A stretch of 43,537 bases of DNA from Bacteroidales bacterium UBA4231 (GTDB taxonomy: Bacteria; Bacteroidota; Bacteroidia; Bacteroidales; UBA932): contig DGXN01000022.1 of assembly GCA_002396335.1 (NCBI GenBank), positions 1-43,537 of the forward strand, written 5' to 3'. The notes under the pieces were generated by a model. It was given only the letters and a program-made list of their open reading frames with translations. It did not search any database and was not told where the DNA came from. The position numbers and the translations under genes were made by a program. Of this stretch, positions 15,624 through 22,963 are shown piece after piece (the first letter of the stretch is position 1; every line of letters begins with the position of its first letter).

Positions 15624-18600
15624 TTTTCTCTGCGGCTTCCTGCTCCAGGCGGAGGACTTCTTCCTTCAGGGCCTCGCGGCGTGAGGTGACATGCTCCAGG
15701 ACGTCGTCCAGGAGGGCTTCCATGCGGGCCATGGAACTGAAGGCCTCTTCCTCGGAGATGGGTTCGAAGGGCTGGGGAGGAGCGCTGCCGTCGTCCACCG
15801 TCAGGTACTGCTGGGAACGGTTCTCTGCGATGGCTTTCTCCACGCCCAGTTCAAAGATGTTGTGGATGGCGGCCACCAGGCTGTACTGCACGGTGTCCAG
15901 CTGTTTGGTGAACACGGGCACGTTGGCGCTGCGGTATTTGGCCTTTCCCAGGCCGTAGTGGATGTGGTCGAAATCCTCTCCCCAGGCATTGAGGCCGAAT
16001 TTGACCAGCAGCGGCGACCGGATCACGGAGATGTGGTAGTCAAACTCCTCGGTCAGGTGCTGGGTGCCGCTGGCGGCCAGCTGGTACCGGTCTACGTTCA
16101 GCACGAAGGGATAGACCTCCAGGATGTTGTTGCGGATCATGCCGGTGACGGCCATGTTGTCGATCACCGCTTTTTTCTTGTCCTTGAACATCAGCAGGCG
16201 GGCAATCTTGGTGAACTGCTCGCTTTCGCGGAGGGTGAGGTCCTTGCCGGAAATCTTCATGATGCCGTCAATGGAAGGGAGCACCAGATTCATGCAGGTG
16301 TCCACGTCCGTGGTGGCGGCCAGCTCGCAGTCCAGGTCGCCGGCGAAGGAGGTGAGCATGGGCATGAGCGTGTCCACCGACGGGAAGAGGGTGATGACCT
16401 TTTCCGCGGTGATATCCACGAGGTTCAGGTCGAAGCCGGCTTTGAGGTCTTTCTTGGAACGGGTGGAATAGAAGCCTTCGAAGAAGATGTCGCCCATGTT
16501 GGAGGCGGCGATGGCGTTGGTGACCTGGAGGGTGCGGTCGCGCATGGCTACGTCGGCCGCAGCCCAGCTCACGAGGAGGCTGTCGTACTTGATGCCGCTG
16601 GCTTCCAGGGAGAAGTCCACCTCCAGGTTGGAGGGGATGACGATGAGCTTGGACCCGGTGCTGTCCGGAAGCTGCGCATCCTGTGCGGCCTGTTCCACCG
16701 CCTGGTCGCTGGCGTCCGCGAGCTCGGTGGGCTCCTCGTAGGTGGAGTAGTATGCGTAGCCGCGCATGAGCTCGTTGGCGTCGATGTAGTTGCTCCTGAC
16801 GTCGGCTTTCAGTTTCAGCAGACTCCGGCCACGGCCGATGAGCGCACGGCGCAGTCCCGTCAGGCGGGCGGAGGCGGAAAGGTCGGAGACGCCGGATTGC
16901 ACCGTGATGCTTCTCAGGTCCAGGGTGTCGTTGTCGAAGGAACCCTTGACGGCCGACAGGGTGGTGGGAAGCGGGAAGGACGGCATGACGATGCGGCCGC
17001 TCCCGAGGTCGACATTCCCTTCGATGTCCCAGTTGCGGACGTAGTCACGGATGGCGCCGCCCAGGCTGATGCGGATGTCGGAGGAGGCGAAGTCGTCCTG
17101 CAAAGCGCGGCTCTGGCGGCTCTGGCGGGCTTTCCGGAAGAGGGAATCCCGCGGAACGCCCGGGTAGACGCGCTGGAGGGAATCCAGGATGTGGTTCCTC
17201 CGCTCCGACGAGCGTTGCCGGGCCTGGTGCCGGGCGGCTGCGATGTCAAACTGCACGGCGGAAAGGTCGTAGACATTGGTGCCCAGGCGCACCCGCAGTC
17301 CTTCGCTGTTGGACGTGAGGCTGAGCCGGGGCGTGGGACGCTGCCGGTCTGCCGGCTCGATGCGGAAGGTCTCGCGGTTCCCTTCCAGCGCCACGCTCAT
17401 CCCTTCTTCGTCCCGGAGGCGGAGGCTGCCGGCTTTCAGGAGGCCCATCAGCGGAGTGAACTGCTTCCCGCCCTTGAGGATATCGGCCGAATTCTGCAGC
17501 AGCAGGAGGATGTTCCCGCCGCGCACGAACATGTCTTTGTAGTTGACGTCCAGGGTGTCGGCGTCGGCCTTCAGGGCCAGGACGCGGGCGCCTTTGCGGA
17601 GGTTCCGGTCAATCTGGTTGCCCTTGGTCTGGACCGATACGTCCAGCTTGGGAAGGAATGCCGATATTCCCTGCTCCGCCATGTCCAGGGTGAGGTCCCG
17701 CGCGGTGATGTCCCCTTCGATGGACGCGGCGCCGATATGCACCATGTCCAGCTGCGAGAGCCTTGCCTGTCCGTGCAGGCGGGCGTCGATGCCGCCGGTC
17801 CCGACAATGCCCTTCTCCCGTGTGAAGGCGTTCGTGAGGGAATCCACCCGGGCGTGAACCTTGCCGCTGAGGCCGATGAGCGGGTCGTCCCCGAGGACGT
17901 CCTTCACCGTGGCGGTGGCGTCGATCCTGGCGCCCATCATGTCCACCAGCAGGCGGTTGACGTTGGCATTGACCAGTTTGAGGTTGTCGGTGGTGGCGTC
18001 GACATCCAGGGCCAGCCGTCCTTTCCGGCCCATTCCCTGGTATTCCAGGGTGGACATGGGAACCAGCAGGCGGGCGTCCACGGCGGGCGTCTTCCCGTTC
18101 CCCCAGGTGCCGGAAGCCTTGGCGTCAAGACTCACTATTGCGTTGGTCTTCAGTTTCTTCAGGGCCGGAATGTTGTCCTGGTACTGTTGGATCAGTTCTC
18201 CCAGGGGGCAGTCCTTGATAGCGGCCGAAAGGTCCATGTCCGTCTCGCCGTCCCTGTGGTGGAGCAGCGTGCCGCTTCCCTCCAGGGTCAGGGCCGACAG
18301 GCCCAGATGAAGGGAATGGATCCGGGCGCCGACTTCGCCGGGCTGCAGGTCCGGGACGGTGGCGTCGGCATCCAGATGGATGGGTACGCGGAGACGGCCA
18401 AGGCTGCCGGTGCGGAGGCGGGCGCTGGCGTCAGCGTCCAGGGTGATGTGCCGGCGGTCAACCCGGGCACGGAGCCGGTGCAGGGCTACCGCGACCGTGT
18501 CGGCCGGAAGGCGGCCCGACACGAAGAGGGAGTCGGCCTCGAGGGTGGCGTCGGAGGAGAGGAGGTCGGTGGTTTCCACCTTGCCGTCCAAGCTGAGCCT

Positions 18601-19227
18601 GCGCATGGTGAACAGGCCGTGGAGCGTGTCCTGAGGATGGGTGAAAACGACGAAGGGACGGTCCGTAAGGGCAATCCTGTCCACCCGGATCAGGGGCAGC
18701 GGCTTGCTTTCGGTGGTGTCTTTCTCCGAAGAGCCGATGGGCAGGATGTCCCAGTTGGCGGCGGTGGAGTCGAAGTAATGGGCGAAGATGCGGGGACGTT
18801 CCAGCGTGGCGCTGTGCACGTGGATGGTTTTCCGGTTCAGGAAAGCCATGTAGTCTACGGAAACGGTGAGCCGGCGGAAAGAGGCCAGGGTGTCGGTGCC
18901 GCCTTCGGGCACGCGCTCGTTGCCGGCCTTCATCAGGCTGAACCGCCGGCCCGTGTCCGGGTACAGGGTGTCGTACCGGGCGTAGCGGGCGTGCGGATAG
19001 GTGATGAGGAAGTCGTCGGCCTCTACGTTGAGGTAGGGGAAGCTCTTGATGACGTGGGCTTTCACCTGGCGGAAGCTCACGTCGCCCTCCACGTAGTCGG
19101 CGGCGATACGGTTCACGATGCCGGTGAGCACCCGGGGCCGCAGGAGCACCTGGACGGCCACCAGCAGCACCAGGATGAGCCCCAGAAGGGCCAGTACGGT
19201 ATTCCGTATGAGCTTTCCCGCTTTCAT
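15610..19227 (-). CDS. Large AsmA-like membrane-anchored protein
   Basis: A 1205-residue protein with one N-terminal membrane segment (about residues 8-28, VLALLGLILVLLVAVQVLL). A very long periplasmic region of repeated beta-strands follows. The opening VLTGIVNRIAADYVEGDVSF and the C-terminal AsmA-type stretch (LDLNLVDITAEKVITLFPSV, then LDCELAATTDVDTCMNLVLP) mark the AsmA/TamB superfamily. Its members form hydrophobic grooves between the two membranes and help move phospholipids or assemble outer-membrane components. The last 50 residues are charged and helical. It lies 4 bp after ispH and overlaps prmA, so it is part of the cmk operon. The exact cargo cannot be read. Confidence 0.8.
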   Translation of the reverse strand: MKAGKLIRNTVLALLGLILVLLVAVQVLLRPRVLTGIVNRIAADYVEGDVSFRQVKAHVIKSFPYLNVEADDFLITYPHARYARYDTLYPDTGRRFSLMKAGNERVPEGGTDTLASFRRLTVSVDYMAFLNRKTIHVHSATLERPRIFAHYFDSTAANWDILPIGSSEKDTTESKPLPLIRVDRIALTDRPFVVFTHPQDTLHGLFTMRRLSLDGKVETTDLLSSDATLEADSLFVSGRLPADTVAVALHRLRARVDRRHITLDADASARLRTGSLGRLRVPIHLDADATVPDLQPGEVGARIHSLHLGLSALTLEGSGTLLHHRDGETDMDLSAAIKDCPLGELIQQYQDNIPALKKLKTNAIVSLDAKASGTWGNGKTPAVDARLLVPMSTLEYQGMGRKGRLALDVDATTDNLKLVNANVNRLLVDMMGARIDATATVKDVLGDDPLIGLSGKVHARVDSLTNAFTREKGIVGTGGIDARLHGQARLSQLDMVHIGAASIEGDITARDLTLDMAEQGISAFLPKLDVSVQTKGNQIDRNLRKGARVLALKADADTLDVNYKDMFVRGGNILLLLQNSADILKGGKQFTPLMGLLKAGSLRLRDEEGMSVALEGNRETFRIEPADRQRPTPRLSLTSNSEGLRVRLGTNVYDLSAVQFDIAAARHQARQRSSERRNHILDSLQRVYPGVPRDSLFRKARQSRQSRALQDDFASSDIRISLGGAIRDYVRNWDIEGNVDLGSGRIVMPSFPLPTTLSAVKGSFDNDTLDLRSITVQSGVSDLSASARLTGLRRALIGRGRSLLKLKADVRSNYIDANELMRGYAYYSTYEEPTELADASDQAVEQAAQDAQLPDSTGSKLIVIPSNLEVDFSLEASGIKYDSLLVSWAAADVAMRDRTLQVTNAIAASNMGDIFFEGFYSTRSKKDLKAGFDLNLVDITAEKVITLFPSVDTLMPMLTSFAGDLDCELAATTDVDTCMNLVLPSIDGIMKISGKDLTLRESEQFTKIARLLMFKDKKKAVIDNMAVTGMIRNNILEVYPFVLNVDRYQLAASGTQHLTEEFDYHISVIRSPLLVKFGLNAWGEDFDHIHYGLGKAKYRSANVPVFTKQLDTVQYSLVAAIHNIFELGVEKAIAENRSQQYLTVDDGSAPPQPFEPISEEEAFSSMARMEALLDDVLEHVTSRREALKEEVLRLEQEAAEKNDHE

Positions 19228-19231
19228 CTTC

Positions 19232-20104
19232 CTATGGGTTCATGTTCCGGACGGCGCAGGCGACTTCTTCCAGCAGCCATTTGGGGGTGGAAGTGGCGCC
19301 ACAGATGCCCACGGTGGCATAGCCGGCGAACCAGGCGGGGTCCAGTTCCCCTGCGCCGCCCACGACATAGGTGTGCGGGTTCACGGATGAGCACAGGTCG
19401 CTCAGGACTTTTCCGTTGGAGGAGGATTTTCCGGAGACAAAGACGATGACGTCGTGGCTGCGGGCGAAGGCGGCCAGCCGCTCGTGGCGGGAAGCTACCT
19501 GGGCGCAGATGGTGTCATGGACGGTGAGCTGCGCGCCTTTGTCCAGGAGCATCCGGCAGATGACGGCGTATTCGGAAGGGCTCTTGGTGGTCTGGGAGAA
19601 GATTTCCATGGGCTGGGAGAAATCCAGCGACTGCATGGCTTCTTCCAGCATGGCGGCGTTTTCCACCACCAGGGCGTCGCCGTTCACCTGGCCCAGCAGG
19701 CCCAGGACCTCGGCGTGACCTACCCGGCCGAAGATAATGACCTGTCCGCAGGCACCGTCCTGGTGCAGGCGGGCATAGGCGTCGCGGATGCGGCGCTGCA
19801 GTTGCAGCACCACCGGGCACGAACAGTCGATGACCGAGAGGTTGCGCTCCTTGGCGGCGGCGTAGGTGGAGGGCGGTTCGCCGTGGGCGCGGATCAGGAC
19901 GGTTTCTCCGTCGGGGACCTGCTCCAGGCTGTCCACCGTTACCAGGCCGCGGTCCTGCAGGCGGGAGAGTTCGGCCTCGTTGTGGACGATGGCGCCGAGG
20001 GACCACAGGCGGTCTCTTTCAGAGAGATACGATTCTGCCCGGGAGATGGCACGGATGACACCTCCGCAAAAGCCGGAACCGGGATCTGTCTCTACTTTCA
20101 GCAT
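19232..20104 (-). CDS. ispH: 4-hydroxy-3-methylbut-2-enyl diphosphate reductase
   Basis: A 290-residue iron-sulfur enzyme carrying out the last step of the MEP isoprenoid pathway, giving IPP and DMAPP. The three cluster cysteines are at Cys13 (GFCGGV), Cys96 (DCSCPVV) and Cys199 (DTICAQ), spaced as in E. coli. Substrate-binding His41, His74 and His129 and catalytic Glu131 are also present, and the C-terminal GICGATSTP motif is intact. An extra cysteine (Cys94) sits two residues before the second ligand. It overlaps cmk by 7 bp; this pairing of cmk with ispH is common in bacteria. The cytoplasmic location is expected. Confidence 0.95.
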   Translation of the reverse strand: MLKVETDPGSGFCGGVIRAISRAESYLSERDRLWSLGAIVHNEAELSRLQDRGLVTVDSLEQVPDGETVLIRAHGEPPSTYAAAKERNLSVIDCSCPVVLQLQRRIRDAYARLHQDGACGQVIIFGRVGHAEVLGLLGQVNGDALVVENAAMLEEAMQSLDFSQPMEIFSQTTKSPSEYAVICRMLLDKGAQLTVHDTICAQVASRHERLAAFARSHDVIVFVSGKSSSNGKVLSDLCSSVNPHTYVVGGAGELDPAWFAGYATVGICGATSTPKWLLEEVACAVRNMNP

Positions 20105-20811
20105 GACAGGCCGGGCGATTCTTTCAGGCCGAATTTCCCCTGCAGCAGCCCCAGCATCCAGACCACTTCCTCGTGCAGGGTCATGTGCGTGTTGTCCAGC
20201 ACGTAGGCGTCCTCGGCCTGCCGCAGGGGCGAGGTTTCCCGGTGCGAATCGCGGTAATCGCGGTCGCGCAGGTTCTGGAGGACTTCTTCGAGCGTGGTAT
20301 TCTCGCCTTTGGCGGCGAGTTCGTCGTAACGCCGTTGGGCACGGACGTTTTCGTCGGCCGTCATGAAAATCTTGAGCTGGGCGTCAGGGAATACGGTTGT
20401 GCCGATGTCACGGCCGTCCATGATCACCCGTCCGCCCTTTGAGAACTGGTGCAGGCGGTCGTCCACCCAGGCCCTGACGGGCGGAATGGCGCTGACCGGG
20501 CTCACGTACTGGGAGACTTCCCAGCCGCGGATTTCCCCTTCGATGCAGCGGTCTCCGAGATAGAGCTTGGTGGTGCCGTCTTCGTGGCGGAAGTGAAGAT
20601 CCAGCGGAGGCATCACTTCCAGGAGGGCGGCCTCGTCGATCTTGCCGTCGGCGATGGCTCCCGCTTCCAGGCCGGCCAGGGTGACGCCGCGGTACATGGC
20701 ACCGCTGTCCAGATACAGGAAAGCGAATTCGGCGGCGATAAGCTTGGCAAATGTGCTCTTTCCGGTAGAGGAGAAACCGTCTACGGCAATGATGATATCA
20801 GGAATGGCCAT
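20098..20811 (-). CDS. cmk: Cytidylate kinase
   Basis: A 237-residue cytoplasmic kinase that phosphorylates CMP and dCMP. The P-loop is GFSSTGKST at residues 12-20, followed by the CMP-binding stretch LDSGAMYRGVTL. The NMP-bind region contains VIMDGRDIGTTVFPDA, and the C-terminal part has RDYRDSHRETSPLRQA, all characteristic of Cmk. The start at 20811 (MAIPDIIIAVDG) was chosen over a longer frame from 20880. The extra 23 residues are AT-rich promoter sequence translated by chance. It leads the cmk-ispH-AsmA-prmA operon. Confidence 0.95.
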   Translation of the reverse strand: MAIPDIIIAVDGFSSTGKSTFAKLIAAEFAFLYLDSGAMYRGVTLAGLEAGAIADGKIDEAALLEVMPPLDLHFRHEDGTTKLYLGDRCIEGEIRGWEVSQYVSPVSAIPPVRAWVDDRLHQFSKGGRVIMDGRDIGTTVFPDAQLKIFMTADENVRAQRRYDELAAKGENTTLEEVLQNLRDRDYRDSHRETSPLRQAEDAYVLDNTHMTLHEEVVWMLGLLQGKFGLKESPGLSC

Positions 20812-20833
20812 AATGACATAGTTTTCTAATTTA

Positions 20834-20841
20834 CAAATGTA
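20834..20841 (-). promoter_or_regulatory. -7 box of the cmk operon promoter
   Basis: On the minus strand this reads TACATTTG, matching TAnnTTTG, 22 bp upstream of the cmk ATG. The 68-bp gap to the divergent response regulator must hold both promoters. On the plus strand a weaker box, GATATTTG at 20854-20861, may serve the regulator. Confidence 0.5.
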
Positions 20842-20879
20842 GAATATTTTTACGATATTTGCATAAAGATTTTGTTCCA

Positions 20880-22028
20880 ATGAAAGTACTGATTGTAGAC
20901 GACGAACGCGCCATCCGCTATTCCCTCAAGGAAATCCTGGAAATGGAAAATTACCAGGTAGAAACTGCCGAAAACGGCCAGGAGGGCCTGCAGAAGGCCG
21001 AAAAAGAAAAATACGACGTCATTTTCTGCGACATCAAAATGCCCCAGATGGACGGGATCGAGATGCTCTCCCGCCTCATCGAGGAGGGGATTGAATCCCC
21101 CGTCATCATGGTCTCCGGCCATGCGGACATCACCACCGCCGTGGAGTGCATCAAAAAAGGCGCTTTCGACTTTATCGAAAAGCCCCTGGACCTGAACCGC
21201 ATCCTCATCACCCTGAAGAATGCCACCGACAAGGCCTCCCTGGTGAAGGAAACCAAAATCCTGAAAAAGAAAATCTACGGCCGGGAAATGATCGGCGAGT
21301 CGGCCCAGATCGCCCATCTCAAGGAGATGATCGCCAAGGTGGCGCCCACCCAGGCCAGCGTCCTGGTCACCGGTCCCAACGGATCCGGCAAGGAACTGGT
21401 GGCGCAGAGCCTCTACCAGATGTCGGAACGTTCCCAGATGCCGTTCGTGGAGGTAAACTGCGCCGCTATCCCTTCGGAACTCATTGATTCTGAACTCTTC
21501 GGCCACAAGAAAGGTTCCTTCACGTCGGCCATCAAGGACCACAAAGGCAAATTCGAACAGGCCGACGGCGGCACCATCTTCCTGGACGAAATCGGCGACA
21601 TGTCCCTCGCCGCCCAGGCCAAGGTGCTGCGTGTGCTGCAGGAACGGAAACTCACTCCGGTGGGCGGTGACAAGGAAATCACCGTAGACGTGCGAATCAT
21701 CGCCGCCACCAACAAAAACCTGCAGGAAGAGATTGTCAAGGGCAATTTCCGCGAAGACCTTTACCATCGGCTCAGTGTCATCGTCCTGAAGGTCCCCGCC
21801 CTGGATGACCGCAAAGAAGACATCCCCATCCTGGTGAACTACTTCTCCGAGCGCATCTGTGCCGAAAACGGCCGCCCCGCCCGCGAATTCAGCCCCGAGG
21901 CCGTCAAACTTCTCCAGGACCGCCCCTGGCCCGGCAATATCCGTGAACTGAGAAATGTCGTGGAGCGCCTCCTCATCCTGGGCGGAAATCCCGTCTCCGC
22001 CCAAGACGTAAAAGACTACGTCCTGTAA
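20880..22028 (+). CDS. Sigma-54-type (NtrX-like) response regulator without HTH
   Basis: A 382-residue regulator. The receiver domain covers about residues 1-118, with phospho-acceptor Asp51 and the acidic pair Asp7-Asp8. A sigma-54 AAA+ domain follows, with Walker A GPNGSGKE at 165-172 and Walker B GTIFLDE at 231-237. The arginine region FREDLYHRLSV is also present. The sigma-54 contact loop, normally GAFTGA, reads GSFTSA at 212-217. The protein ends soon after GNIRELRNVVERLL, with no Fis-type helix-turn-helix. It may act without binding DNA specifically, or through a partner. The start at 20880 gives a standard receiver start (MKVLIVDDE). Its likely partner is the large kinase at 22964-26455. 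Confidence 0.88.
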   Translation: MKVLIVDDERAIRYSLKEILEMENYQVETAENGQEGLQKAEKEKYDVIFCDIKMPQMDGIEMLSRLIEEGIESPVIMVSGHADITTAVECIKKGAFDFIEKPLDLNRILITLKNATDKASLVKETKILKKKIYGREMIGESAQIAHLKEMIAKVAPTQASVLVTGPNGSGKELVAQSLYQMSERSQMPFVEVNCAAIPSELIDSELFGHKKGSFTSAIKDHKGKFEQADGGTIFLDEIGDMSLAAQAKVLRVLQERKLTPVGGDKEITVDVRIIAATNKNLQEEIVKGNFREDLYHRLSVIVLKVPALDDRKEDIPILVNYFSERICAENGRPAREFSPEAVKLLQDRPWPGNIRELRNVVERLLILGGNPVSAQDVKDYVL

Positions 22029-22037
22029 TCACAACCC

Positions 22038-22075
22038 ACCGAGGGGTGCACCTCCAGGTGCACCCCTCGGTTTTC
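22038..22075 (+). terminator. Long palindromic terminator after the response regulator
   Basis: Positions 22038-22053 and 22056-22071 form a perfect 16-bp stem with a two-base apex, followed by TTTT. It lies 9 bp after the response-regulator stop codon. The 26-bp core (AGGGGTGCACCT, CC, AGGTGCACCCCT) occurs again, identical, at 22118-22143. Confidence 0.75.
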
Positions 22076-22117
22076 CCGTGACCGTTAACTTGCTGTAGAT
22101 CACGTGATTATACAAAC

Positions 22118-22143
22118 AGGGGTGCACCTCCAGGTGCACCCCT
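22118..22143 (-). repeat. Second copy of the 26-bp palindrome
   Basis: This repeats exactly the core of the palindrome at 22038-22071, with a 12-bp stem. It lies 28 bp beyond the efp stop codon on the minus strand, so it probably terminates efp, the convergent neighbour. The two copies lie in direct orientation about 75 bp apart. No T-tract follows on the efp strand. Confidence 0.7.
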
Positions 22144-22171
22144 CGTTGGTTTCTATTGGCTGAGGGAAGTC

Positions 22172-22741
22172 TTATTTCACGCGCTGGCCGTAGCTGCGGT
22201 CGGTGGTGTTGACGGTAATCACTTCGCCGGTTTCGATGAACAGGGGAACCATGATCTTGGCGCCGGTTTCCAGGGTGACTTCCTTGAGGGCGCTGGTGGA
22301 AGCGGTGTTGCCCTTTACGGCAGGCTCGGAGTAGGTGACCTCCAAGGTGACATAGGTGGGAAGCTCGCAGGTGAGGCAGCGCTCTTCGGGCTCCGTCATG
22401 TACATCATCTCCACGCGCTGGCCTTCTTTCATGAGGTCGGCGTTTTCAACGACGTCGTGGGGGAGGGTGATCTGCTCGTAGGTTTCTTCGTGCATGAAGT
22501 TGAAGGCTTCGCCGTCGTCGTAGAGGAACTGGTAGGGACGGCGCTCCACGCTGATGGTGTCAAGTTTGACGCCGGCGGTGAAGGTGTTCTCTAGGATACG
22601 GCCGTTTTCCAGGTTGCGGAGTTTGGTCTTTACGAATGCAGGGCCCTTGCCGGGTTTTACGTGCTGGAAGTACACGACAACGCAGGGTTTGCCGTTGAAC
22701 ATAATGTACATTCCGTTCTTCAGATCAGCAGTTGTTGCCAT
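22172..22741 (-). CDS. efp: Translation elongation factor P
   Basis: A 189-residue cytoplasmic factor that relieves ribosome stalling at polyproline. The three beta domains are of normal length. The tip of domain I reads VKPGKGPAFVKTKLRN, with Lys32 at the position that is modified in other bacteria. The C-terminal domain ends with the family motif TGEVITVNTTDRSYGQRV. It has its own TTTG-N20-TAnnTTTG promoter. It is placed between a histidine kinase and a response regulator that look like partners, so its position is probably unrelated to its function. Confidence 0.95.
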   Translation of the reverse strand: MATTADLKNGMYIMFNGKPCVVVYFQHVKPGKGPAFVKTKLRNLENGRILENTFTAGVKLDTISVERRPYQFLYDDGEAFNFMHEETYEQITLPHDVVENADLMKEGQRVEMMYMTEPEERCLTCELPTYVTLEVTYSEPAVKGNTASTSALKEVTLETGAKIMVPLFIETGEVITVNTTDRSYGQRVK

Positions 22742-22785
22742 AAAAAATTGGTATGTTTAGTTAATCGTTAATGCAAAATAACTTA

Positions 22786-22817
22786 CAAAAATAAGGAATT
22801 GTCCCTTTTTCTGCAAA
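22786..22817 (-). promoter_or_regulatory. efp promoter, TTTG-N20-TAnnTTTG
   Basis: On the minus strand TTTG (22817-22814) and TATTTTTG (22793-22786) are 20 bp apart. The predicted start of transcription lies about 40 bp upstream of the efp ATG. The promoter begins 16 bp from the multi-hairpin element at 22833. Confidence 0.65.
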
Positions 22818-22832
22818 TTTTTGTGATTCGGA

Positions 22833-22961
22833 CCCACCGGAACAGGGTGTCTTTTTGTAAATCGTCGCTTCGCGACCCCTCCCATCCTGCGGATGGGCCC
22901 CTCCCTCTTATGTGGCCGAGGGTGGCCACAGATTTACAAAAAGACACCCTGTTCCGGCGGG
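22833..22961. repeat. 129-bp element: 30-bp outer stem with three inner hairpins
   Basis: Positions 22833-22862 and 22932-22961 are inverted copies over 30 bp with one mismatch; 26 bp are perfect. Between them are three further hairpins: GTCGC-TTC-GCGAC at 22864-22876, CCCATCC-TGC-GGATGGG at 22881-22897, and TGTGGCC with GGCCACA at 22911-22930. As DNA or RNA it can fold into a cloverleaf-like form. It starts 2 bp after the end of the histidine-kinase gene and ends before the efp promoter. It may act as the kinase terminator, but its complexity suggests a mobile or structured element. Confidence 0.85.
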
Positions 22962-22963
22962 CT

